This document shows positions 16,834 to 25,713 of a stretch of 64,000 bases of DNA, one piece after another (the first letter of the stretch is position 1; each line of letters begins with the position of its first letter). Under the pieces are notes generated by a model that saw only the letters and a program-made list of their open reading frames with translations, was not told the DNA's origin and made no database searches. The position numbers and the translations under genes were made by a program. The stretch is from Lewinella sp. LCG006 (GTDB taxonomy: Bacteria; Bacteroidota; Bacteroidia; Chitinophagales; Saprospiraceae), in NCBI RefSeq assembly GCF_040784935.1, contig NZ_CP160680.1:7173802-7237801 (forward strand), read 5' to 3'.

Positions 16834-16983
16834 TTAAGCGTGAATTTGGGTAAACCAATAGAGCAAACCAATAAAAATAAAATGCAGCGCAATCACCAAC
16901 ACATAGAGGTTGCGCCAACTACCCAGAATGGGCGGAGTATCATCTTCGGTATCCTTTTCCAAATGAGTTGGATGATCAGTCAT
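16834..16983 (-). CDS. 49-residue single-pass membrane protein paired with the symporter
   Basis: A small frame running from ATG at 16983 to TAA at 16834. The N-terminal 18 residues are acidic and soluble (MTDHPTHLEKDTEDD). PPILGSWRNLYVLV follows and then a single hydrophobic helix (ALHFIFIGLLYWF). It ends 10 bp before the symporter start and is clearly in the same transcript. Short membrane proteins preceding sodium:solute symporters are a recurring arrangement in several phyla (for example PanF with its small partner), so an accessory-subunit role is likely. The PP-LGSWRNLY motif looks like a conserved juxtamembrane segment. Confidence 0.7.
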   Translation of the reverse strand: MTDHPTHLEKDTEDDTPPILGSWRNLYVLVIALHFIFIGLLYWFTQIHA

Positions 16984-17237
16984 AATCACGATTGGTTTGG
17001 GTGGGTGAAGATAGAAATTTTTAACAAGTCACTTGGCAGAAGGTTTTCCGAAAGCTTTAGACAAGCCATAGCTTGCTGTGAATACCATGCCCTGTCGAGA
17101 CAAAAAACAGGGGTGAATTTGACAGGTAACTTGCCTGTTTTATCAAAGGAGATGACAAGTAATTCAAGAATTAAAAAAGAAGAGATTTTTAAATGAGTAA
17201 AATTAAATTCAGTAAAAACAATAGACATTATCTATTT

Positions 17238-17393
17238 AGAGCATGTTTGGAGCGGATTACTTTTGAAAATCAATGATTTAGCGTTCTGGCTAAACTCAAA
17301 ATCACGCGCTTGGCGGGTCAAGTAAGTGATTTTGAGTGACGCCAGGTTGCTAAATGCTTGGTTTTCGGTGCAAGCAAGCTCCAAACATGCTCT
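17238..17393. mobile_element. MITE-like element, long copy
   Basis: A 156-bp element with terminal inverted repeats GAGCATGTTTGGAGC and GCTCCAAACATGCTC, and TTA on both sides that could be a 3-bp target duplication. A second copy lies at 31456-31551. This copy carries about 60 extra central bases that themselves hold an inverted repeat (ACTCAAAATCAC / GTGATTTTGAGT). It codes for nothing and fills most of the 527-bp spacer upstream of the mechanosensitive channel gene. Confidence 0.75.
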
Positions 17394-17485
17394 TATACCC
17401 AAAGGCTACTCCCCGCCTAACTGTTCCCTTTCAATCCGTTGCTAATTGTTCTCCCTATTCTTCCCTTCATAATCAAGGTGATGCT

Positions 17486-17493
17486 TACATTTG
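17486..17493 (+). promoter_or_regulatory. -7 promoter element of the MscS-type gene
   Basis: TACATTTG matches TAnnTTTG and lies 17 bp before the ATG at 17511. This favours that start over the in-frame ATG at 17439, which would lie upstream of the promoter. Confidence 0.5.
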
Positions 17494-17510
17494 CAGCAAA
17501 TCTATCACAC

Positions 17511-18341
17511 ATGGAATTTGATACTTCGCAAATTGAAGGTTGGATGAGTACACTTATCGACTTTGCGCTCAAGTACGGACCTCCTTTATTGTTGGGGCTG
17601 ATCATCCTTATTGTTGGCCTGAAAGTGATCTCAAAAATTCACACCCTCGTCGCTAAGGCCATGGAGGCGGCAGGGATCAGTGAGAGTTTGGTGCCATTTT
17701 TAAGTTCCGTCGTTTCTGTAGGCTTGAAAATAATTCTGTTACTGCTGATTGCCAGTATTATTGGTATCGATATTGCCTCTTTTGTGGCCATTTTGGCAGC
17801 GGCCAGTTTTGCTGTTGGATTGGCACTACAAGGAAGTCTCAGCAATTTTGCTGCGGGCATCATCATCCTTATTTTCCGGCCTTATAAAGTAGGGCAATGG
17901 ATTGAAGTGTGTGAAAAATTTGGCCGAGTGGAGGAAATCCAGGTATTCAACACCTTGATTGTCACACCAGGCAACAAGACCTTAATCATCCCCAATGGGC
18001 AGATCGTTGATAACATCGTCACCAATTTTTCTGAAAAAGGGCACGTTCGGATCGAACTGGCCGTGACCATGCCTTACGGGGAAGACTTTCCTCGGGTTGA
18101 AAGTATTATTATGGATGTACTGCGTAATACGCCAGGCGTACTGGAAGAACCAGCCCCCGCCGTGGGTATTGAGACATTTGACAGCCATAATATCGTTCTT
18201 ACCGTCCGTCCTTACGTCAACCCTGATGATTATTGGCCAGTGACTTTTGCCGTAAATCGCAATATCAAAGCGGCCTTTAACAGCCACAATGTTCAGGTTT
18301 CCTACTCTGAAGGTATTGAGTTGGGGCCGATTGGAAAATAG
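17511..18341 (+). CDS. small-conductance mechanosensitive channel (MscS family)
   Basis: A 276-residue protein. Three N-terminal membrane helices include [20 protein letters not shown] and the pore helix region [20 protein letters not shown] near residue 110, which has the Gly/Ala packing pattern of MscS TM3. A soluble beta domain follows ([12 protein letters not shown], then [16 protein letters not shown]) and then the C-terminal alpha/beta domain. It releases solutes on hypo-osmotic shock. Length fits the short E. coli MscS type. The gene stands alone between the MITE-like element and the VOC gene. Confidence 0.93.
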   Translation: MEFDTSQIEGWMSTLIDFALKYGPPLLLGLIILIVGLKVISKIHTLVAKAMEAAGISESLVPFLSSVVSVGLKIILLLLIASIIGIDIASFVAILAAASFAVGLALQGSLSNFAAGIIILIFRPYKVGQWIEVCEKFGRVEEIQVFNTLIVTPGNKTLIIPNGQIVDNIVTNFSEKGHVRIELAVTMPYGEDFPRVESIIMDVLRNTPGVLEEPAPAVGIETFDSHNIVLTVRPYVNPDDYWPVTFAVNRNIKAAFNSHNVQVSYSEGIELGPIGK

Positions 18342-18534
18342 TATGAAGCTTGCCTTTGGGCATTTAGCAAAGGCGCTGTACTCAAATGGCAACCTCTACA
18401 TTATCAGGCACTTAACACAGGGTACAGGGATTTTGATGACTCCAGCTTTGGCGCCCTACCAAGTGCCATCTACCCATGCCCCCCTGAAGCCTGAAGCGAA
18501 GTTAATTCTCCCTAAAATAGTAAACATAACGACC

Positions 18535-18957
18535 ATGCAAAATCCACCTTTTCACCTCGCGTTTCCGGTAACGGACCTGGCCGCTACACGCAGTTTTTAT
18601 GCCGACCTTATTGGTTGTGAAATGGGCCGCTCCGCCGAACGCTGGATAGATTTTGATTTTTTCGGACACCAACTTTCGGCCCACCTCGTAGACAACGGCC
18701 TCCCCGAAGGTCCCACCAATCAGGTAGACGGCAAAAATGTCCCCGTACAACACTTTGGTGCCATCCTGGATATGGATACCTGGAATGCATTGGCGGAACG
18801 TTTAAAAGCTGACGGTCAGGAATTCATCATTGAACCTTACATTCGTTTCAAAGGCGAAGTAGGCGAGCAAGCCACTATGTTCCTCCTCGACCCCAGCGGC
18901 AACGCACTGGAATTCAAGGCTTTCAAAGATCAAAGCATGATTTTTGCTACGAAGTGA
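18535..18957 (+). CDS. VOC (glyoxalase/bleomycin-resistance) family protein
   Basis: A 140-residue cytosolic protein with two beta-alpha-beta-beta-beta modules. Landmarks are [20 protein letters not shown] at the start, QHFGAIL near residue 72 and [14 protein letters not shown] near the end; the His, His and Glu positions match VOC metal ligands. The reaction is unknown; related proteins are often annotated as glyoxalase-like. I chose the ATG at 18535 because everything upstream in the frame lacks family character and overlaps the channel gene. It is convergent with the helicase gene across a word-repeat hairpin. Confidence 0.88.
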   Translation: MQNPPFHLAFPVTDLAATRSFYADLIGCEMGRSAERWIDFDFFGHQLSAHLVDNGLPEGPTNQVDGKNVPVQHFGAILDMDTWNALAERLKADGQEFIIEPYIRFKGEVGEQATMFLLDPSGNALEFKAFKDQSMIFATK

Positions 18958-18958
18958 A

Positions 18959-19030
18959 AATGGTTGTTGGTTGTTGGTTGATGGTTGATGGTTAACAATC
19001 AACTTTCAACCATCAACTATCAACCAAAAA
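18959..19030. repeat. short-word hairpin tract (GGTTGAT type) between convergent genes
   Basis: The left arm iterates GGTTGTT and GGTTGAT. The right arm, from about 18995, iterates the complement (CAACCATCAACTATCAACC). The arms can pair almost completely with a short AACAATC loop. It separates the VOC gene from the helicase gene and may end transcripts from both sides. Confidence 0.65.
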
Positions 19031-19031
19031 A

Positions 19032-22000
19032 TCAACCATCCCTCCGACAAAAGTCCAACAACTCCTTATACACCGGGCTGGTCGCCAAGATTTTGTCGTT
19101 GCCTAAAAGCACGAGGTGAGAACGTGCACGCGTCATGGCCACATTCAGCTTCCGGTCGACACCTTCTGTAGAGAGGGCACTCAGTGATTGCATCTGCCTT
19201 TCAGCATTGGTACATAAGCTGATCAGGATAATATCGCGTGCGCCACCCTGATAGCGTTCTACTGTATCAATGGTGTAAGCCTCAGGGTTTAGTTTTTCAG
19301 CTTCCAGCATGCTCCGAATCTGAGCAATCTGTGCCCGGTAAGGAGTGATAATTCCAATTGCTCCAGCACTCAAGGGTGCGCCATTTTCTTGGGCCAGGCG
19401 TTCAAAGGCTTTTACCAGATCAACCAGCAGGCGTGCTTCGTGTTCGTTGGTTTTAAGTGTTGAACTACCAGCGTCGATGGGCGTAGGTAAATAAACCAGT
19501 CGTTGCTTACAAAGCGCCTGTTCCAGCGCATTGGCATCGGGTGGCAGTTGCCAATCGATGGGCTTTTGCTGAAGCTCAAAACGGGCTGTATTTGCGGGTA
19601 AACATTGTAAGTGCCCTTGGTAAAATGCGTTGGCCGGAAACTGCATGATATCCTGGTGCATTCGCCCTTGATGGGTGAGTTGCCCATAAGCCCAATCCCA
19701 AGCTTCTGCCTGGCATTTTAGATAAAGGCGTTCAAAAAGGGACTGACTCAAATCCGTAATGCCTGCTTCCCGGAGCGACTGATCACGGACGCGGGTAAGT
19801 TCTTTGGTCTGCGTCACCACGGCCGGCAGTTGCCGATGATCGCCAATGAGTATCCACTGGGGGAAACGCCCAAGTAATCCTACCAGCAGCGGCTCCAATA
19901 TCTGCGATGCTTCGTCGATGATAACGCGCTGAAATTTCTTTAGCTGAAACAGATCCGTTTTATTGGCTAAAGAAGCTACCGTACCCACAAATATGCGGCG
20001 TTGCTCAATCAGCTCTCGTAGTTCCTTGCGGTTGTGGATGCCTTTGATGGCCCCTTGCAAAAGTTGGTCTTGGTACCTGGGGTGCGTACCATAATTGGAG
20101 CCGATCCGCAAATACTGCCCTTTGACATGATCCCCAATGGCTTCAATCGACTCACAGATTTCATCCACCGCGCGGTTGGTATAGGCCAAAAGGAGGACGT
20201 TTTCGTCGGTGTTTTCCAGAAGGTGCTTGACCAAATAGTGAAGCATCACACTGGTCTTGCCTGTTCCCGGAGGGCCCCATAATAGGAAATATTCAGGAGC
20301 CGCCAGCATCCGATCCAACAGCTCAGCCTGCTCTTCGGTGAGCAGCTTGGGCCATTCCCGCATAGTGGGTTCTTCCCGCTGCGGAGCACGTGCACCCAAT
20401 AGCAGGTGCCGACGATCAGGTGGCGACTGTGCCCACTCAAACAAGCCTCGGTAGTAGGCGTTAATACTGCTATCCAGCAAATCATGCTCCAGCGTCCAAT
20501 ATTCTTCTTCGTAAAATAGGCGATCATTGAACTGTTTACTACGCAAGCGGACCGTCACCTGTTCCTGATCCAACGAAAGGATGGTACATTTGAAGACCTG
20601 ATGATCAAGTACTCCCTTGCCGTCTTCAGAATACGGAAAAAGCACGGCGATGTCTCCTACCCTGAAATTGGCCAGGGTGTTGGTTTGTTCACCACGTAAA
20701 AGGATCAGGATGGGTTCCTCTTCCTTGGTTTTATTGACGGCCAGTTTAAGCTGGGCGAGCCGCTGGTAATTTTGTTCTTTTTCTTGTGGATGGTCCAACC
20801 ACAAACTGGCCAGTCCATTCATCTGGTCCATTCCTTGCACCCCCGTTTTCGCCAGTCGGTGTTCGCGTGCGACAAAGCCGGAAAAAGCGCCAAAATAAGC
20901 TTGCTCTACGCTAGTAAGTCGATAAAAAGCATCCGCGAAGGTTTGCAAATCCTGGGCGGCAAAACCTTTCAAGTGGGGGTATTTGTCTGCATTGAGCTTG
21001 CTAAACAAACGCCGGGTTTGCCCCAACAAATCCTCTTCCGTAATTCCCAATTGGGCCAACAAATATTCGATGGCTAGCAACTGGTTGCGTAGCTGTAAGG
21101 CCTCGTACTGCTGGGCTTTGATCGCCGGAGCAAATCGCAGTGGGCGTTCTTCCTGGCTACTGTAAAGAATGTAGCAGCCCACATTGGTATCTCCTCCGTA
21201 AGCCGAACGCACCAGAAAATCGTAAAGCACCGTCTGGATATAGTGATTAGGGCTGATGCCGTGGATATTCGGTTGGTAAGGCTTCCCGCTTTTCAATTCC
21301 ACAATGACGGTGCGGCCCTTGAATTGCGGACTCCGGTAAAGCAAATCCAGGCGGCCTTGCAGGCCGTAGCGTTCGCTGTAAAACGTGGGCTCCAGATAGC
21401 AGTATTCGTTGTTCATCCCTTCCTGCGCAAAACCCTGCACCACCATCTGCTTGAGGCGCACAAAATGCCCTTGCGCCTTGCCCATCATCTCCCTAATCTG
21501 GCGATCTGAAAACAAGCAAAATGCCAGGGGATTGAGGTTGAAAATTTTGGTGGCCAGTGATTTGAAGGTCACCTCCGGGTCGTTCATCAGCTCATCCAGA
21601 AAAAAGTTGGCTACGTTTCCCAGCATCAAAGCGACCGTTTGCTCAAAGGGTAGAAACTTTTTCACCAGATAGCCCCAGGGGTGTGTATCCTTGCCGTGAA
21701 AACACTCTGCTACCGCTGAGACATCAATCAAGAAATCGGGTTCCAGCACAAATGCCCTCGGACGGTAAATACCATCCACCCCCACTTCCACATCCAGTAT
21801 ATTGAGATTCACTGGGAAGCCAGTCACTTTACGCATCAGCTGGATGGTTGGATCAAACAACTCATTGCGGTCGGCCAGATGATATTGGATACGTACTTCC
21901 TGATCTGGGTAATCTTCATCGCGGGCAATAAGCTGCTGCAGGGCAGGATCATCTCCCAACACCAACACCCTTGCTTCGGCCCGGAAGGCCGCAATGGCCA

Positions 22001-22514
22001 CCTCTTGCATCGGCAGGGCCCATTCCAGAGGCAAGGTTACCGCTACCTCTTCACTCGGCGGTTGTCGCCAGATAGCCAGAATAAGGTCGGCGATCACTTT
22101 TGAACCCAAATCTACCGTTGCTACATCTCCTTGTGCTTCTTTCTTTCGCGCCAAGCGTCGGAACAAATGCACGTAATACTGCAAAGACTTCGGCAGGGAA
22201 TACTTGTGCCCCGCATAAGCCATACGAGCGAAATAGGTCGTAAAAGGCAGCTTTTCCCTACGGGTAACTTCCTCAAAAATCAACTGCAACAAATGCAAAC
22301 AAGCCACCGTCTGGTCTTCATTCGACAATGACGAATGCGTCCGTATCTTGTACAGCTCACGGTAAAACAAACCCGCTAATTCCTGTTTTGGTTGATCTTG
22401 GCCCATTAACACAAAGGTAAATAGACTTTCGTCAAAAGTCTGTAGAAAGATGCGGCTGCTTTGCGCACTCTGAGTAGAGGGTAGAGGGACTTTGATTTTC
22501 CCAGCGGAACTCAA
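19032..22514 (-). CDS. Dna2-like protein: PD-(D/E)XK nuclease plus superfamily 1 helicase
   Basis: A 1160-residue protein. Residues 1-340 are an unrecognised N-terminal region. A RecB/Cas4-type nuclease follows at about 375-450, with GRLDLL (Asp near 390), VELKSGK (Glu 406, Lys 408) and the QTVLY (Q-x-x-x-Y) motif near 427. From about 740 there is an SF1 helicase of the DNA2/UPF1 type: Walker A GPPGTGKTS, Walker B IIDEAS near 867, GDHRQLP near 891, then YQGGARDIILISL and VAMTRARSHLVL near the C-terminus. The order nuclease-then-helicase is that of Dna2. I see no four-Cys iron-sulphur signature around the nuclease. Likely a DNA end-processing or repair enzyme; a defence role is possible, but no defence neighbours are seen. 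Confidence 0.88.
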   Translation of the reverse strand: MSSAGKIKVPLPSTQSAQSSRIFLQTFDESLFTFVLMGQDQPKQELAGLFYRELYKIRTHSSLSNEDQTVACLHLLQLIFEEVTRREKLPFTTYFARMAYAGHKYSLPKSLQYYVHLFRRLARKKEAQGDVATVDLGSKVIADLILAIWRQPPSEEVAVTLPLEWALPMQEVAIAAFRAEARVLVLGDDPALQQLIARDEDYPDQEVRIQYHLADRNELFDPTIQLMRKVTGFPVNLNILDVEVGVDGIYRPRAFVLEPDFLIDVSAVAECFHGKDTHPWGYLVKKFLPFEQTVALMLGNVANFFLDELMNDPEVTFKSLATKIFNLNPLAFCLFSDRQIREMMGKAQGHFVRLKQMVVQGFAQEGMNNEYCYLEPTFYSERYGLQGRLDLLYRSPQFKGRTVIVELKSGKPYQPNIHGISPNHYIQTVLYDFLVRSAYGGDTNVGCYILYSSQEERPLRFAPAIKAQQYEALQLRNQLLAIEYLLAQLGITEEDLLGQTRRLFSKLNADKYPHLKGFAAQDLQTFADAFYRLTSVEQAYFGAFSGFVAREHRLAKTGVQGMDQMNGLASLWLDHPQEKEQNYQRLAQLKLAVNKTKEEEPILILLRGEQTNTLANFRVGDIAVLFPYSEDGKGVLDHQVFKCTILSLDQEQVTVRLRSKQFNDRLFYEEEYWTLEHDLLDSSINAYYRGLFEWAQSPPDRRHLLLGARAPQREEPTMREWPKLLTEEQAELLDRMLAAPEYFLLWGPPGTGKTSVMLHYLVKHLLENTDENVLLLAYTNRAVDEICESIEAIGDHVKGQYLRIGSNYGTHPRYQDQLLQGAIKGIHNRKELRELIEQRRIFVGTVASLANKTDLFQLKKFQRVIIDEASQILEPLLVGLLGRFPQWILIGDHRQLPAVVTQTKELTRVRDQSLREAGITDLSQSLFERLYLKCQAEAWDWAYGQLTHQGRMHQDIMQFPANAFYQGHLQCLPANTARFELQQKPIDWQLPPDANALEQALCKQRLVYLPTPIDAGSSTLKTNEHEARLLVDLVKAFERLAQENGAPLSAGAIGIITPYRAQIAQIRSMLEAEKLNPEAYTIDTVERYQGGARDIILISLCTNAERQMQSLSALSTEGVDRKLNVAMTRARSHLVLLGNDKILATSPVYKELLDFCRRDG

Positions 22515-22575
22515 CTTATAATTTCCAATATTGATATATTAGACTAATATTGATAATCAAGCAGTGATGATCGCT

Positions 22576-22612
22576 GTATCCCTATACCCTATACCCTATA
22601 CCCAGTACCAAC
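22576..22612. repeat. CCCTATA short-word tract
   Basis: ATCCCTATA followed by repeated CCCTATA units and then CAGTACC. Nearly the same words occur at 61740-61770 (ATCCCTATACCCTATACC, then AAGTACC). It lies between the divergent helicase and esterase genes. Confidence 0.5.
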
Positions 22613-22659
22613 TACGCTAAGATTTTTAGTATTTTGTGTTTCAAATCATATTCCTTCAG

Positions 22660-23442
22660 ATGCAAAAAGTTCTCCTCTTCCTTTTACTCATTACTACCAT
22701 GACCTCCTTAAAAGCCCAACCTCCCGCGGCCTTAGCCGCCTTCGAAGCCCGTACTTTTACCGACGAGCAATCCGGCTACCTACTCCCCTATCGAGTGCTT
22801 TGGCCGCAAGGTTACGACCAAAATAAAGAAGAAAAATATCCGCTGGTATTGTTCCTACACGGAGCTGGCGAGCGGGGCAACGACAACCAACTACAGCTCA
22901 CCCACGGCACACCTCTTTTCCTGGACAATCAGCAGCAGTTTCCCGCTATTGTCCTGATGCCGCAATGCGCCACCGAAGATTACTGGGCCCAGATGGTCAA
23001 GGACGAAGACCAGCGTCGATTCAATTTCAACGAGCGCCCCAACCCCGGCCTGGCAGCCGTACAGCAACTACTCCACACCTACATTGACACCGAAAAGGTT
23101 GACCCCGACCGCGTCTACCTCATGGGGTTGAGCATGGGTGGTATGGCTACCTTCGAGTTGCTCGCCCGCGAACCGCAGACGTTCGCTGCCGCCATCCCTA
23201 TTTGTGGGGGTACCAATCCGGCACTGGTGGGGCTCTACGCCCAGCAGGTCCCCCTCTGGATCTTCCACGGCGCAGAGGATGAGGTGGTGAAGGTCGAAAA
23301 CTCGCGCCGCATCGTCCAGCAGTTGGCAAGCCTTGGCGTTGTCCCTCGTTATACCGAGTACCCTGGCGTCAACCACAACAGTTGGGACCATGCTTTTGCC
23401 GAGCCGGGCTTGTTGGAGTGGTTGTTTGGATTTAAGAAATAG
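22660..23442 (+). CDS. secreted alpha/beta hydrolase (esterase/phospholipase-type)
   Basis: A 260-residue protein. MQKVLLFLLLITTMTSLKAQ is a signal peptide. The hydrolase core has LVLFLHGAGERG near residue 60 (oxyanion region), nucleophile elbow GLSMGG near 160, an Asp in HGAEDEV near 210 and a His in GVNHNSW near 240. It resembles the secreted esterase/phospholipase group often found next to carbohydrate-active genes. I chose the ATG at 22660 because it starts the signal peptide exactly. The substrate is unknown; it ends before a 900-bp repeat-rich spacer. Confidence 0.85.
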   Translation: MQKVLLFLLLITTMTSLKAQPPAALAAFEARTFTDEQSGYLLPYRVLWPQGYDQNKEEKYPLVLFLHGAGERGNDNQLQLTHGTPLFLDNQQQFPAIVLMPQCATEDYWAQMVKDEDQRRFNFNERPNPGLAAVQQLLHTYIDTEKVDPDRVYLMGLSMGGMATFELLAREPQTFAAAIPICGGTNPALVGLYAQQVPLWIFHGAEDEVVKVENSRRIVQQLASLGVVPRYTEYPGVNHNSWDHAFAEPGLLEWLFGFKK

Positions 23443-23475
23443 TGTAAGGGTGGAAGGGTGTAAAAGTGGAAGGGT
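23443..23475. repeat. short-word tract (GTGTAAGGGTGGAAGGG type)
   Basis: The sequence directly after the esterase stop codon iterates GTGTAAAAGTGGAAGGG-like words. The same words return at 23706-23745 with a complementary arm after them. Confidence 0.5.
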
Positions 23476-23478
23476 AGG

Positions 23479-23702
23479 CTGTTCAATCTAGGGAGGAAGG
23501 AGTGAGACGCTTTTAGGCCTATGTTCAAGACCCACCCTCTGACTCCCTCCCTAGTGATGGAGGGAGAAATTGAGTTCATAAAGTATTGATTATCAAAATT
23601 TAATACAACTCAAAAAGCCCCTCTCCTAGTTAGGGAGGGGTTGGGGTGGGTCGTGAATTCAAGCTGAAATACATCTCAGCCCAGATTGGTCAGATTGAAC
23701 AG
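23479..23702. repeat. 224-bp element bounded by an 11-bp inverted repeat
   Basis: The ends are CTGTTCAATCT (23479-23489) and AGATTGAACAG (23692-23702). Inside, CTAGGGAGGAAGGAGTGAGA pairs with TCTGACTCCCTCCCTAG near 23550. A further CCCCTCTCC...GGGAGGGG hairpin sits near 23620. It is non-coding. It could be a MITE or a composite of palindromic repeats. Confidence 0.5.
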
Positions 23703-23785
23703 TCTAGGTGTAAAGGTCTAAAAGTGTAAGGGTGTAAAGGTGGAAACATTTACACTTTTACACCCAACAACTTTTACACCTTTTA
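23703..23785. repeat. short-word hairpin tract (GTGTAAAGG type)
   Basis: The left arm repeats GTGTAAAGG, CTAAAAGTGTAAGG and GTGTAAAGGTGG. The right arm reads TTTACACTTTTACACCC and TTTTACACC. The arms pair around a short CATT loop. Confidence 0.6.
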
Positions 23786-24167
23786 TCATGGCGCCTCCCC
23801 TTCAGGGTCGCTCCCTTCCAGGGTTCGTCCCGGACTACTGGCGGTGGGTTCACCGCACAGACAATAGGTCGGCACTGCTCACTGTGTTCGCACCTTCCAG
23901 GCAGCTGGCGCGGGGGAGTCGTTAGTGCTATCGTCTCCCTTGAAACGACGCCAAACTGGACTTTCGGCAAAAATCTGTTGCGGGCTGCTTCGTGTTCCTG
24001 GTGGGTAGCTCCCCTCAACTGCGCAGCCTTGTATTTGGTGCTGGTAGCTTAAATTGCCAGGCATCTAAGAGATTCCAGGCAATATTTGCGCTAGGGGAGT
24101 TGGAAGAAACCTTTAGGGTGCCTTTCAACTTTCGCTCTATTGACCGGAGCCTACTTGTGTGTAATTA

Positions 24168-24230
24168 GTAGCCGCTGGAAGAACCGATCCACAGGAGCGG
24201 TCTGCCTGCCAGCGGCACGTCAGGCAGGGA
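24168..24230 (-). repeat. REP-like palindromic repeat, copy A
   Basis: On the minus strand this reads CCCTGCCTGACGTGCCGCTG, continuing through GCAGGCAG, TCCTGTGGATCGG and TCCAGCGGC. Almost the same sequence is at 48477-48540 on the plus strand. CTGCCTG/CAGGCAG and GCCGCTGG/CCAGCGGC pairs give nested hairpins. This structure and the RAYT fossil at 7638 suggest a REP family. Confidence 0.65.
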
Positions 24231-24360
24231 GAAGATCCCTTTGATGTGATGCAAAACGAAGCCGATTTAGAATCAATACAACGCTGCGCAACTGTGTAGG
24301 AAACTCCTAAGTTTCCCAAAAACCTCCTATCTTACCCCCATTCACCATCCTTCCGTTGTC

Positions 24361-25707
24361 ATGCACAAATCACTTCTTGCTTTAGCTGTATTATTCATCA
24401 TCAGCTGCTCTCTTGCCGCCCAAATGCCCGCCATCCTCACCCTCGAAGAAGAAGCTCACCTGCGCGATCAGTGGCTGGAGCAGCGAGTGGAACGGATTTT
24501 GCCCGAGCTCATGCGCCGCGAGGGCATCGACATGTGGTTGCTCATCAGCAGGGAATACAATGAAGACCCAGTGTTGAAGACCTTCCTGCCCAGCACCTGG
24601 CTGTCGGCACGGCGGACGACGATCTTGGTGATGTACGATACGGGCGAAAAAATCGAAAGCCTGGCCTGTGCCCGCTACGCGGTGGGCAGCATCTTTGAGA
24701 AAGCTTGGGACAAAGAGGCCGAACCCGACCAATGGGCAGCCCTCGCCCGACTCATCGCCGAGCGTGACCCTCAGAAAATAGCCATCAATCGCTCCGAGCA
24801 TTTTGGGCTTGCAGATGGGCTGACCTCCTATCATTACGATCAGTTGCAGAACTACCTCCCAGAGAAATACCGCAACCGCCTCGTCAGTGGCGAACGCCTG
24901 GCGATTGGCTGGCTGGAAACCCGCTTGCCGGAAGAAATGACCGTCTATCGGCAAGTGATGCGGATAGCTCATCAAATCATTGCCGAGGGCTTTTCCGAAC
25001 AAGTGATTACCCCAGGGGTAACTACCACCGATGAGGTCGTATGGTGGTACCGCGAACGGATTCGCAAACTCGGCTTTACCGCCTGGTTCCATCCCACTGT
25101 TGATGTACAACGCGCTGATCCTGAGAATACAGAGAGCAACCGTAGTTTTGCCGGACGGCCCGCCGAGGAAGTCATCCAGCCAGGTGATCTGCTGCACGTA
25201 GATTTTGGCATCACTTACCTGGGCCTCAATACCGATACGCAACAAAATGCCTATGTGCTTAAATTTGGCGAAACCGCTCCGCCCGATTATTTGGTAGCTG
25301 CACATCAGAAAGGCTTACGCCTGATGGATATCCTCACCAACAATTACCGTACCGGCCGTTCGGGTAACGAAATACTGGCAGCTTCTTTACAACAGGCCAA
25401 AGCCGAAGGACTGGAACCTACCATCTATACCCACCCGATTGGCTACCACGGCCACGCTGCGGGCCCTACCATCGGTATGTGGGACCAACAAGGTGGCGTG
25501 CCCTACAATGGCGATTACCCCCTCTACCCCAACACCTGCTACGCCATCGAGCTCAACAACGCCATCTTTCTTCCCGAATGGAACAAAAAAATCCGCATCA
25601 TGCTCGAAGAAGATGCTTTCTTCGATGGCCAAAGCTGCAATTACATCGACGGTCGGCAGACGGAGTTGTATTTGATTCCTAGGGTTTTGACTAATCATGG
25701 GAAGTAA
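24361..25707 (+). CDS. secreted M24-family metallopeptidase (Xaa-Pro aminopeptidase-like)
   Basis: A 448-residue protein with signal peptide MHKSLLALAVLFIISCSLAA. The N-terminal creatinase-like domain runs to about residue 200. The C-terminal pita-bread domain holds the expected metal ligands: Asp in HVDFGITY near 281, Asp in NTDTQ near 292, His in THPIGYHGHAAGP near 362, Glu in AIELNN near 400 and Glu in MLEEDAF near 418. It would remove N-terminal residues next to proline in the periplasm or outside the cell. The Cys in the signal peptide is not followed by a clear lipobox. It ends before a long word-repeat hairpin shared with the convergent kinase gene. Confidence 0.88.
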   Translation: MHKSLLALAVLFIISCSLAAQMPAILTLEEEAHLRDQWLEQRVERILPELMRREGIDMWLLISREYNEDPVLKTFLPSTWLSARRTTILVMYDTGEKIESLACARYAVGSIFEKAWDKEAEPDQWAALARLIAERDPQKIAINRSEHFGLADGLTSYHYDQLQNYLPEKYRNRLVSGERLAIGWLETRLPEEMTVYRQVMRIAHQIIAEGFSEQVITPGVTTTDEVVWWYRERIRKLGFTAWFHPTVDVQRADPENTESNRSFAGRPAEEVIQPGDLLHVDFGITYLGLNTDTQQNAYVLKFGETAPPDYLVAAHQKGLRLMDILTNNYRTGRSGNEILAASLQQAKAEGLEPTIYTHPIGYHGHAAGPTIGMWDQQGGVPYNGDYPLYPNTCYAIELNNAIFLPEWNKKIRIMLEEDAFFDGQSCNYIDGRQTELYLIPRVLTNHGK

Positions 25708-25713
25708 ATCTTT

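Larger units (their letters stand above)
23443..24360. other. gene-free, repeat-rich spacer of about 0.9 kb
   Basis: No reading frame here looks like a real gene. The spacer holds GTGTAAGGG-type word tracts, a 224-bp inverted-repeat-bounded element, C/G-rich sequence without recognisable family at about 23780-24060, and one copy of the REP-like repeat near 24.2 kb. These are listed separately. Confidence 0.7.

Noticed and set aside
16824-16892. Longer start for the sodium:solute symporter at 16892
   Set aside because: The extension overlaps the 49-residue membrane protein gene in another frame, and the family starts normally at MHWLDWLVMLG.
17439-17510. Longer start for the MscS-type gene at 17439
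   Set aside because: The TACATTTG promoter element lies within this extension; the start at 17511 fits both promoter and family.
18289-18534. N-terminal extension of the VOC protein frame back to 18289
   Set aside because: It overlaps the end of the mechanosensitive channel gene and shows no VOC character; the ATG at 18535 begins exactly at the domain.
19032-23442. Nuclease-helicase plus neighbouring hydrolase as a defence island
   Set aside because: The neighbouring esterase is secreted and divergently transcribed; no toxin, methylase or other defence component is near.
23758-24064. Overlapping open frames of 60-86 codons in the C/G-rich part of the 0.9-kb spacer
   Set aside because: No family character, composition unlike genes nearby, and frames on both strands overlap; probably decayed or repeat sequence.
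24137-24319. 60-codon minus-strand frame
   Set aside because: It is the translation of REP-like repeat copy A and flanking spacer; no protein features.
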